A stretch of 64,000 nt of DNA from Niastella sp. OAS944 (GTDB lineage Bacteria > Bacteroidota > Bacteroidia > Chitinophagales > Chitinophagaceae), in contig JANUBW010000005.1 in NCBI GenBank assembly GCA_024809215.1, positions 310,001 through 374,000 of the forward strand, read 5' to 3'. A program made the position numbers and the translations under genes. A model generated the notes under the pieces. It made no database searches. It was not told the origin of the DNA and saw only the letters and a program-made list of their open reading frames with translations. The first letter of the stretch is position 1. Every line of letters begins with the position of its first letter. Shown piece after piece: positions 17,457 to 26,700 of this stretch.

Positions 17457-17480
17457 ATCAATTATTTCAATTGGCGGCGG

Positions 17481-17939
17481 TTACCTCCACCACTCTTTGT
17501 CTTTCACATAAACCTCTTCCAGCACCAGGTCATCGGGTAATTCAGAAACATGGTCCAGGTCATCATCGTATGGAGAAGGCAGATTAAAGCAAAAGCCAAA
17601 ATCATTATCTACAACTAAAAAACCATGTATCAAAAGTTGTTTTTGAGTAGCTGCAACAACTTGAGCAACCGACATTCCCGGACGTAAAACGCCTTTGTAT
17701 TTGCCTTCATATGCGCTCCTGCACGATACGTTTAATATGGTCCCGTTCTCATCAGCATTTATCGTAATAAGGCCATCGTCAATTTTATAGCTATGTAGTT
17801 TTAATCCGGGATGGTCGAATGTATTTAGTTCTACTTTTCTGTTCTCCTGGTAAATAGATGTCAGATATGCGTCTATCGGTTTACCAATCTCAATATCGCC
17901 TATTGATTTACCCGATATTATTTCTGCATGTATGTTCAT
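17481..17939 (-). CDS. Second small gene after the NTase-tipped Rhs; candidate immunity protein
   Basis: 152 residues from the ATG at 17939, only 4 bp after the stop of the preceding gene. A longer frame from 18011 would overlap that gene by 68 bp and is less likely. The sequence (GKSIGDIEIGKPIDAYL near the start, then GMSVAQVVAATQKQLL, and an acidic C-terminus SPYDDDLDHVSELPDDL) looks like a soluble acidic cytoplasmic protein, a usual property of immunity proteins. I do not recognise the family. Position at the end of an Rhs cassette is the main argument for an immunity role. Confidence 0.6.
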   Translation of the reverse strand: MNIHAEIISGKSIGDIEIGKPIDAYLTSIYQENRKVELNTFDHPGLKLHSYKIDDGLITINADENGTILNVSCRSAYEGKYKGVLRPGMSVAQVVAATQKQLLIHGFLVVDNDFGFCFNLPSPYDDDLDHVSELPDDLVLEEVYVKDKEWWR

Positions 17940-17943
17940 GACC

Positions 17944-18291
17944 TTAAATGTCCGTTGGAGACTCTTCTTTTGAAATAAGCATAAATCCTTTTTGAGAAAA
18001 AGCGTCTTCAAAAAACATTCCCTTGTTTTCTCTTTCTAACTTTTTTCCTTTATCAATTCTTACACCTATCACATAGGGATACTGTTTAAAACTTTCATAC
18101 CTCCATTCTTTTTCCTCCTGCTGGTAATTTGAATAAACCCTGATTGTACCGTTCTCAAAAGCTGCTTTATGATACCCTCCGGTATATGAGCTATCTCTTT
18201 CGTTAAAGGTTATATTCAAACTATTCAAATAATCCAATATCCCGTTTACATCACCACCGGCGGCATAGATCAGTGAGATTATTTTATTCAT
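17944..18291 (-). CDS. Candidate immunity protein to the NTase-like Rhs toxin
   Basis: 115 residues, starting 30 bp after the stop of the Rhs gene at 18322, the canonical position for the cognate immunity gene. The sequence (MNKIISLIYAAGGDVNGILDYL, then GTIRVYSNYQQEEKEWRYESF) has no recognised domain. The toxin and this gene are on one transcript. It is followed after 4 bp by a second unrecognised gene, so the true immunity gene could be either or both. Confidence 0.6.
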   Translation of the reverse strand: MNKIISLIYAAGGDVNGILDYLNSLNITFNERDSSYTGGYHKAAFENGTIRVYSNYQQEEKEWRYESFKQYPYVIGVRIDKGKKLERENKGMFFEDAFSQKGFMLISKEESPTDI

Positions 18292-18321
18292 TAATGTCGT
18301 CTTTTTTTTAAAATATAACTA

Positions 18322-21300
18322 TCACTTACAAGGCATATGCATAGATACAGCTTTTGACTTTGCAGTTTCCATATCCGGATAAATGGCAAAATTCACTTCC
18401 CTGCCTGCCAGTCTTGAAAGCTTGTTTCTGGCGTTTGTGAGCCCTAATCGGTCAGCATTTCGCAAACCTTCTTCCGATTCATCCAACAAGATCTTTTTTC
18501 CATCTTTTCCCAGGCCCATTGAAACAGCTTTCTCATGCAGGTCTTTATTTACTACAGCCACGTCGTAGTCACTGTGAGGCCCAAATGGCTTGCCCGTTCC
18601 ATATTGCACTCCGGTAACTGCACTACCCTGCATAACAGGCACGCTACCGGGATATCCGGCCCGGGTTAAAGAGGCCTGAGTTGCCTGTGAGAACTGCCTA
18701 AACTGGCCATAGCTTTTAAAGCCCATGGGAATAGGACCTAATCCAAAAACGTCTACATAGGCATTCGTATCTTCAACATAAGCATATAACGTTTTGTTTC
18801 CGCCCAATAACCTTACAGGGTCCTGGCTAATATACAGGCCTTCTTCCGGCGCATAATATCTAAACCTGTTATAGTACAATCCTGTTTCGGCATCTTCATA
18901 TTGCCCCTGGAATCTGAATGGCAAAGAACTCCTGTTGCCCTGTAAAGTTCTTAATCTTCCATAAATATCCAGCACGCCTTCCCATACTTTTTTTCCTTCC
19001 TCGTCAATCATTAAAAAGGGCGCATCCAAATGATCGGCTATAATGCTGTATGTTTTGCCGTTTTCTATTTTAGCTGCAGGCACAAAACTTTCAGCTTCGA
19101 AGATCCATGTTACTACTGTATCTTTTGAACAGGGTTCCTGTTTGTCGAATGTTATTTCGCCCCATTCATTTACAACCGGCGTTGGTTTTTCTGCCTCGTT
19201 ATAAGTCCATTCATGCAGCGGAACATTACCATCCCAAACCCAACGGGTTATTTTGCCACCAAAGCATTTCGATATCCGCCGCCCCAGGGCATCATAGGTA
19301 AACGATACTTCTTTTCCATCGGGCCTTATCACTCTTTTAAGCATACCGCTGGCAAACCACTCATAGTAAGTTTTTTTCTGACTGACTTTATCCGTTTTAC
19401 TTACCAGGTTGCCCTCCTCGTCGTATTTGTATAAGCACTTTTCACTTTCGAGTAAGGCCCCGGCGCTATTGTATTTGCGATCGTTTTTTTCGGTGGTCTC
19501 ATAAACGTTACCAGTAGCATCGGCGGAGCGATGCACAATGCTGTTATCGGCATATTGTGCAAATATGAGATTTGAGAAGGTGTCATGTTTAAAATGGATA
19601 TTGCCCAGTGATATAGCATCAAAAATATTCACAAGCCGGTCGTCGGCGTCCCAGGTGTATTTTTTCCAATGTTGAACTTTGCTGTTTGCTCTCACCTGGT
19701 GTTCGGCCGGTTTGCCGGCAGCATCGTATTGCCATGTACTTGTTAATCCACCCGGTAACAGCCTTTCAATTTCCTGACCCGCCTGGTTGTATTTCATTTG
19801 TGCCTTCCATAGAAGGTCGTTCACTTTTGCCTGCATATCGGTTACCAGTCCCTGTTTATTGCGGTGCAATTGTATGTTTGCGCCTAAATTACTGGTTATG
19901 CTATTGCGGTCGCCGGCCTTACCATAACTGCTATGGATCTGGTATCCGTCCTGAGCTTCAAGCACTATACAACCTACTTTATTGCGGGTTAACCGAACGT
20001 GGCTGTTTTCGTTGATGGCTTCCTGCAGGTTTCCATTGGGGTCGTAACTATACAACTCATAGCTGCCATCGTGATATTCTACACGGATTATGCGGCCATT
20101 TGAATCGTATTCATACTGTATAAAGCGACCGCCGGGGCGAACAACCTTAATTACTTTACCGGTAGCGTCCCGCTCATATTTACGTTGTAAACCATCGAAA
20201 CCGGTTTCATGGCTAATTTCACCCCGTTTGTTGTAACTGAAAGAATAGTATTTTCCTGCTTCGTTTACAACCGCATTCAAACGCTCTTCTGTATCATACA
20301 GAAATTGCATTTCCCTGTTGTTCTGTTTTCTTTTTTTTACATTGCCCAGCGGCGTATATTCAAACTGTACAAGGCCATGCCGGTCAGCGGCCTGCACCAC
20401 TTCTTTATATGCATTATATGTTAGGCGAACGGTATTGCCATCGGGTAAATGCATATTGCACAGGCGGTTCAACCTGTCATATTCAAAATGCCGCACTTTG
20501 CCTTCGGTATTGATGGCTTGTGTACAAAGTCCCAAAGCATTATACCTCCAGCCGGTTACGGTGCCATCGGGCAGTTGCAGGCCTGTCAGATTCTCATCTT
20601 CATCATAGGTCATAACTGTTTTGCGGCCTCCCGATTCAAAGATCGCGTTCAGTTGCCCTTCAGCATTGTATTCATAAGTAATTGTTTGACCATTTGGATA
20701 GTTAATAAAACGCAGGCGCCGCATTTCATCATACCCAAAGGTTTGGCTGCTGCCATTCGGTTGAACAATAAGTACAACCTGCCCATGATCGTTATAATTA
20801 AACTGCCGGATGCTTCCGTCGGCGAACATTTTTTCTTTAAGCCGGCTTTTTTCGTCGTATGCATATCCTGTTATATTCCCCAGCTCATCTATTTCGCGGT
20901 ATACGTTAAAGTCTTCTGTGTATTCGGTATACCGGTGATTGCCATAGTGATCGGTTTCCTGAATACAAAGATTGTTCTCATCAAAATAATAGATAGTGCG
21001 CTCGCCCAATGAATTTGTTACGGCATTGTATCCTTTACCGTATTGGATGAAACCTTCCAGTATGCCGCCATCGCCCCAGGTATGAATGCAACGTTTTTTG
21101 TTGTCGTATTCCCAGTAAAAACTTTGACCATTACGGTCGGTCTTTTTTATCATCAGGTGATTGTCATACTCAATAGTAGTCGGCTGTTGCAGGGCATCAG
21201 TAATGGAAATAAGGTCGCCATCGGCATTATAGGCATAGTTCACCAGGCGTTGCTGTAACGACCGGTGTGTTACATCTACGGCTGTTATGCGATGTTGCTT

Positions 21301-22419
21301 ATCTAAGTGTAAGAACAGTTGCCTTCCGGCCGAATCTGTTATAGCGCTTAAATAACCGCCGGTATAATGCAACTGAATCCGGTTTCCGCTGTAGTTCTCA
21401 ATAAACGACAAACGCCATTTGTTTGGCACTGTATCGTAATTGAAATGATAGTATAACGAGTCCTCATAATCTTCCAATATAAAATGTCCGTTCTGTTTAC
21501 GGCGTAACAGTATTTTCTCCTGAGGATGGTAAAAGCTTTCGCCATAGCCCATCATTGGAAATACAGCCTGTCTGCCATCGGCCAGTGTTACGGTCAAGCA
21601 GTGGTCTTCGGGCAGCAGCTGTACACAACGATCATACGACAGTTGTACACCATACCCCAACGGTCCCTTAATAGAAGAATCGCTGTCCCAGTTGCGTACC
21701 CATTTAATGGGAATGGGGCCGGGCAATTCAAAATCGGTGTATTCATAATTTACCCGGCCGGTAATAAGATCAACCGGTTCAAAACCCATTTTACATAATT
21801 TGCTGGTTAGTTTTTGGGTGCCGGGTAATTTCTTAAGCACTTTATTATTTAAAGCTTTCAGCAGTTTTCCGCCTATTTTTCCAAAGATCTTTAGAAAAGA
21901 ACCAAAAACGAATGCTTTTAGTAAAGCCATCAAACTGAAGTTGGGCACAAGCGGCCCGCCTACTATTACCGGCTTTCCCCATTGCAATGGAATGCAAAAA
22001 GACGTGGGCAGGTAAAGTGAAGGAATGGGTTTGAATTTTTTGCCCGGCGAGAAGGAAAGCGGCAACCCAATATCGTTACAGGTCATAAGCATATAACCCG
22101 ATCCGCTCATGGGAGCCCCATCTATTTGTACGGTCTTGCTGCCAAAAAAGTTTTGGCTGTCGTGCCCAATCATGGGCACTAACGAAAACCCAACACCGAA
22201 CGGAATATGCGCAAAGGTGATGATCATACCACCGGTATCGGTATTACCGCGCGGCACATTGTTTACGTTAACGGTGGCGCCGATAAATGGGATATAGTCA
22301 AAGGGATCGATCACCAACCCAATGTATGGATGAGGAAGTGGAATAAACGGAACAGGCGTATTCACAAAGTGAATGTCGATACCTATCACGGGTTTCAGGT
22401 GTGTGTTGGCTACGTACAT
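18322..22419 (-). CDS. PAAR-Rhs T6SS effector with nucleotidyltransferase-like toxin tip
   Basis: 1365 residues from the ATG at 22419, matching the start of its paralogue at 27756; a frame from 22482 adds 21 unrelated residues. Order: PAAR-like spike module (about 1-150), a hydrophobic linker, DUF6531 (EPVDLITGRVNYEYTDFELPG near 215, shown in part), about 30 YD/Rhs repeats, and the Rhs core ending YISQDPVRLLGGNKTLYAYVEDT. The last 138 residues are unrelated to the paralogue. They contain GSAVTGVQ then HSDYDVAVV, the GS...DxD pattern of the nucleotidyltransferase fold, with a later acidic position in FAIYPD. The tip is therefore a probable nucleotide-transferring toxin delivered by the VgrG/PAAR spike. 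Two small unrecognised genes follow and probably provide immunity. Confidence 0.85.
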   Translation of the reverse strand: MYVANTHLKPVIGIDIHFVNTPVPFIPLPHPYIGLVIDPFDYIPFIGATVNVNNVPRGNTDTGGMIITFAHIPFGVGFSLVPMIGHDSQNFFGSKTVQIDGAPMSGSGYMLMTCNDIGLPLSFSPGKKFKPIPSLYLPTSFCIPLQWGKPVIVGGPLVPNFSLMALLKAFVFGSFLKIFGKIGGKLLKALNNKVLKKLPGTQKLTSKLCKMGFEPVDLITGRVNYEYTDFELPGPIPIKWVRNWDSDSSIKGPLGYGVQLSYDRCVQLLPEDHCLTVTLADGRQAVFPMMGYGESFYHPQEKILLRRKQNGHFILEDYEDSLYYHFNYDTVPNKWRLSFIENYSGNRIQLHYTGGYLSAITDSAGRQLFLHLDKQHRITAVDVTHRSLQQRLVNYAYNADGDLISITDALQQPTTIEYDNHLMIKKTDRNGQSFYWEYDNKKRCIHTWGDGGILEGFIQYGKGYNAVTNSLGERTIYYFDENNLCIQETDHYGNHRYTEYTEDFNVYREIDELGNITGYAYDEKSRLKEKMFADGSIRQFNYNDHGQVVLIVQPNGSSQTFGYDEMRRLRFINYPNGQTITYEYNAEGQLNAIFESGGRKTVMTYDEDENLTGLQLPDGTVTGWRYNALGLCTQAINTEGKVRHFEYDRLNRLCNMHLPDGNTVRLTYNAYKEVVQAADRHGLVQFEYTPLGNVKKRKQNNREMQFLYDTEERLNAVVNEAGKYYSFSYNKRGEISHETGFDGLQRKYERDATGKVIKVVRPGGRFIQYEYDSNGRIIRVEYHDGSYELYSYDPNGNLQEAINENSHVRLTRNKVGCIVLEAQDGYQIHSSYGKAGDRNSITSNLGANIQLHRNKQGLVTDMQAKVNDLLWKAQMKYNQAGQEIERLLPGGLTSTWQYDAAGKPAEHQVRANSKVQHWKKYTWDADDRLVNIFDAISLGNIHFKHDTFSNLIFAQYADNSIVHRSADATGNVYETTEKNDRKYNSAGALLESEKCLYKYDEEGNLVSKTDKVSQKKTYYEWFASGMLKRVIRPDGKEVSFTYDALGRRISKCFGGKITRWVWDGNVPLHEWTYNEAEKPTPVVNEWGEITFDKQEPCSKDTVVTWIFEAESFVPAAKIENGKTYSIIADHLDAPFLMIDEEGKKVWEGVLDIYGRLRTLQGNRSSLPFRFQGQYEDAETGLYYNRFRYYAPEEGLYISQDPVRLLGGNKTLYAYVEDTNAYVDVFGLGPIPMGFKSYGQFRQFSQATQASLTRAGYPGSVPVMQGSAVTGVQYGTGKPFGPHSDYDVAVVNKDLHEKAVSMGLGKDGKKILLDESEEGLRNADRLGLTNARNKLSRLAGREVNFAIYPDMETAKSKAVSMHMPCK

Positions 22420-22524
22420 AGATTCGGTTATTATATCATGAACTACAAAAAACACAGAACTGGCAGTACCAGGCCTTGTCAATAATTCAACTATGGATTA
22501 ATGGTAAGTTTGATTTAATGCTAA

Positions 22525-23112
22525 TTACAGAATATCATTGGCAACCTGTTCAAGTATTATATGCCACCAATAATTTTCATTTTGTATGGCAACGGCGTCG
22601 CATTGTTGTATATAACTTTTCATAGCGTTAAACTCATTTTGCTGATCAAATGCCTCTTTTTTACCTGCCCGATCAGCCACGGGCATGGTGCCATTTTTAA
22701 ACATTTCCAGCTTCTTCAACATTTCATCACGCGACAAGATCATTGGCGGCGGCTCCCAGGCTTCTTTTCGTTTTTCATATTGTTTAAAGTATTGTAAAAC
22801 CAATAAGAACGAAGGCAGGTTTGAGTTAATAAAAACAGCTTTATTGGGCTGGCCTAATTCTACTGCATATACTTCCTCTGTTCCTTCTCGAATGGCAATG
22901 ATATTCTTATTTTCTTCCCATTCATTACCAATTTTCCAGTAGCTGTGCTTATCAACTAAAACAGGGGTCATTTGTGTAACATCCGTTATAAAATGAATGC
23001 CCAGCGTACTCTCTTTGCGGGAGCTTTGGGGAAGCCCGTTCTCTGTTAAAAAAGTTTTTACCGTATTGGCTATGGGAATGTTGTTCAACTGTTCTGTATG
23101 GAAGGTCGGCAT
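22525..23112 (-). CDS. SUKH-4-like immunity protein
   Basis: 195 residues, beginning 3 bp after the SUKH-1-like gene. It has the SUKH-4 layout: an FLTENGLP opening, a WKIGNEWEENKNIIAIREGTEE central part (Imm-type strand pair), VYAVELG, then FINSNLPSFLLVLQYF. SUKH proteins neutralise diverse polymorphic toxins, often nucleic acid deaminases and nucleases. It forms a tandem pair with the SUKH-1 gene behind the deaminase-tipped Rhs; whether it protects against that toxin or another is not known. Confidence 0.7.
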   Translation of the reverse strand: MPTFHTEQLNNIPIANTVKTFLTENGLPQSSRKESTLGIHFITDVTQMTPVLVDKHSYWKIGNEWEENKNIIAIREGTEEVYAVELGQPNKAVFINSNLPSFLLVLQYFKQYEKRKEAWEPPPMILSRDEMLKKLEMFKNGTMPVADRAGKKEAFDQQNEFNAMKSYIQQCDAVAIQNENYWWHIILEQVANDIL

Positions 23113-23115
23113 AGC

Positions 23116-23721
23116 TTACAAGAGTGATGTGAGCCAATTTAAATACCATTCAGAAAATGTTATTCTTTCTTTATCGCTGCCATCTATGGTTTCTGGTTGA
23201 ATACCACTATAGTCTGCTCTGCCGTCGTACCACATATGCCCATGCTCCGGGCCGTTGACCACTAATAAATACGTGATCCCGTGCCCGTAATGGCATAAGG
23301 GTATAGTACCGCTGATCAATGAAGTATCGAAGTATTTCTCAAGCAGATCTTCACCGGGGCGCTCGTTGTCCCAATCGAAGGTATCCAGCCATTCTGCATC
23401 CCAGCTGTCGGTAAAAGGGAATGCTTTAGCGAGATCTATGGAAGGTTTACTTGAAAGTTTAAAATCCTTTGGCCCTTCTATTATATCTAATTGTTTGATG
23501 CCGTAATAGGGGCCTGCTCCGCCATTGCCTATGCGGGTAATAAATGCTTTATAATCATCGGGCAGTTTAACTTTAAACTTTTCTTCAAATTTTATTACCT
23601 CAGTTTCGGTAACCTTGTTATTGAACCGGTATTTATGCTCCCATGCGCCGAAAATTTTAAGCTCGGGGTCTTTTTCCCTCAATAAACTGATCTTACTTTC
23701 AACTTCCTGAATAAAATCCAT
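23116..23721 (-). CDS. SMI1/KNR4 (SUKH-1) immunity protein
   Basis: 201 residues. TETEVIKFEEKFKVKLPDDYKAFI followed by GNGGAGPYYGI is the classical SMI1/KNR4 signature, here split for quotation. It starts 10 bp after the stop of the deaminase-tipped Rhs, the standard position for its immunity gene. The SUKH fold binds the toxin directly to block it. The pairing to this toxin is inferred from adjacency. Confidence 0.82.
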   Translation of the reverse strand: MDFIQEVESKISLLREKDPELKIFGAWEHKYRFNNKVTETEVIKFEEKFKVKLPDDYKAFITRIGNGGAGPYYGIKQLDIIEGPKDFKLSSKPSIDLAKAFPFTDSWDAEWLDTFDWDNERPGEDLLEKYFDTSLISGTIPLCHYGHGITYLLVVNGPEHGHMWYDGRADYSGIQPETIDGSDKERITFSEWYLNWLTSLL

Positions 23722-23730
23722 ATTTTCTTT

Positions 23731-26700
23731 TTATTTTTTACATCCATCAAAGGTAGTTTTCCCTTCAGGATGGTTGTTATCCCATATGTACTCTATTGTC
23801 ATTTCATGTGTTTTGGCAAAGGCTTCCAGTCCCATATAACATCTGGGGCATGGTGGCAAAGGATCTAAGGTGTCTACGCCGCGTTTAACTATTTGTCCCA
23901 TCGAAACAATTTTCAAATGACTGCCTTTCAGTTCCGCAGCGTGGTTCTTTTCCAGGAATTCGAGCAATTTAGCTTCACTATGGCCTTTTGCTCCATATCC
24001 ATTGAACGGACCGTTTTTGGAGCCCCTGGTACTATACCAGGAATATGAATTACCATCCATAACCGCCTTCCCATTAAGCCAGGCTATCGCTTCGTGCATT
24101 CCAAAGATATCGATCTGCAGATTAGGATCATGCACATAGGCATACAAATTATCTCCTCCCTGCAAGGCTATCGGGTCCTGGGAAATATACCGGCCCGTTT
24201 CGGGTTCATAATACCTGTGCCTGTTATAATACAATCCTGTTTCTACATCTTCATACTGTCCCTGGTATCGGAATGGAATAAAGTCAGCCGGGCCATTTAT
24301 TGACCTTTTTCTTCCATAGATATCCAGTACGCATTCCCAAACGCGTTTTCCCTTTTCATCATACGCCTCAACTGGTGTTCCCAGGTAGTCTGTTATAATA
24401 CTATAGAATAACCCATTTACTATTTTTGCTGCCGGCGCATATTCGTCTGCATCGAATACCCAGGTAATAATATTTTCTGCCGGTTCCTGTTTGTTGAATG
24501 TTAACCCGCCCCATTCGTTTACTTCCACTACAGGTTTTTCCTCTTCCGCATAGCACCATTCGTGCAATGGTACGTTGGCGTCCCATACCCAACGAATAAT
24601 TTTTCCGCCAACACATTTTGATATTCGCCTGCCAAGGGCATCATAGGTAAATGTTACTTCTTTTCCATCGGGCCTTATTACTTTTTTCAGCATGCCATTG
24701 GCATACCATTCATACTGATGTTTTTTACGAGTTGTCTTTTCTGTTTTACTTATTAAATTGCCTTCACTATCATACTTATACGTGAATCTTTTATTTTCGA
24801 GCAAGGAGCCGCCGCTATTGTACCTGCTATCCGTTCTTTCTTTTGTTTCATATAAATTGCCGGTTGTATCAGTTACGCGATGAACAATACTGTTGTCGGC
24901 ATACTGGGCAAATACCAGGTTACCTAACACATCGTGGTTAAACCCCGTGTTAGTTTGTGATAAAGCATCAAAAATATTGGCAATCCTGTTGTTGGTATCC
25001 CATGTATATTTTTTCCAGCATTGCACCACTCCACCTTTTCTTACTATGTGCTCACCGGGTCTTCCAGCCTCATCATATTTTCGTTCGCTTATAACCCTGC
25101 CGGGCAATAGTCTTTCTATTTCCTGACCGGCTTCATTGTATTTGATATTTGCTGCCCACAATGCGGCCTGCATTTGGGTTACCTGCCCCACCTTATCGCG
25201 CCGCAGCTGAATATCGGCGCCTAAATTACTTTTAATTGCAATACGGTTACCCAACTTATCATATACGCTTTGCACTGTGTATGTATCCTGTTGTTCTAAT
25301 TCAACGGCTCCCATTTTATTTCGGGTTAACCTAATGGAACAATGCTCATTGATCGCTTCAATAAGATTTCCGTTTTTGTCATAGCTATATTGTTCCCAGC
25401 TGCCATCATGATATTCTACCCGTATTATGCGGCCATTGGCATCATATTCATATTGGGCATAACGGCCTTGGGGTCGCAGTGTTTTAATTATTTTTCCTGT
25501 ACTATCGCGATTGTACTCCCGTTGCAATCCATCGAACCCGGTTTCTTTTATAATTTCACCTCTTTTGTTATAATCAAAACTATAGTGCCTGCCCTGTTCA
25601 TTTACAACAGAGCGCAAGCGTTCCTCCGTATCATAAACAAAGCGCTGTTCTGTATTATTCCTGATGCGTTTTTTTATATTGCCCGAAACCGTGTATTCGA
25701 ATTGTACATTATTATGCTTGTCTGTTGCTTTGATCACTTCATCATACCCATTGTATTCGAGCTGCACGGTATTGCCATCGGGCAAATGCATAGCCGTTAA
25801 ACGATTCAACCGGTCGTATTCAAAAAAGCGCACTTCTGCTACCGTATTAGAACTTCGCACACAACGGCCAAATGCATCATATTGCCAGTAAGCGGTTGTA
25901 CCATCGGGCAATTGCAAACTAACCGGGTTATCGTCTTCGTCGTAGGTTATTACCGTTTTGCGGTTGCCTGTTTCAATCACGCTTTCTAATTGCCCCTTCC
26001 CATTGTATTCATAAGAAACTGTTTTTCCGTTTGGATAATTTATGAAGCGCAATCGCCGCTGGCTATCATAACCCCGGGTCATACTGCTTCCGTCGGCATT
26101 GATCATAAGGGTTAGCTGATTGTACTCATTATAATGAAACTGCATACTTGTTCCATCGGGAAGCATTTTTTCTTTAAGCCGCGATTGTTCATCATATGCA
26201 TAACCCACTATATTGCCTTCTTCATCTATCTGCCGGTATATTTCAAAGTCTTCTGTATATTCGGTATACCTGTTGTTGCCATAGTGATCTGTTTCCTGTA
26301 CACATAAATTATTCTCATCGAAATAATAAGTAGTGATCTCGCCTAAAGAATTGGTGACGGTGTTGTAGCCTTTCCGGTATTGAATATAACCTTCCAGTAT
26401 ACCCCCATCGCCCCAGGTATGAATGCAGCGTTTTTTACTGTCATATTCCCAGTAAAAGCTTTGACCATTGCGGTCAGTTTTTTTGATCATCAGGTGATAA
26501 CGGTACTCAATTTCTACCACCTGCTCCATTGCATCGGCGATGCGAACCAGGTCGTCTGCACTATTATACGCATAGGTAACCATTATTTGTTCCTGCTCGC
26601 GATGTTTAACTTTTACCTCCGTTATGCGATGTTGTTTATCCATCTTACATAACAGTTGCCTTCCGGCGGAATCCGTTATGGCTGTAAGATTGCCGCCGGT

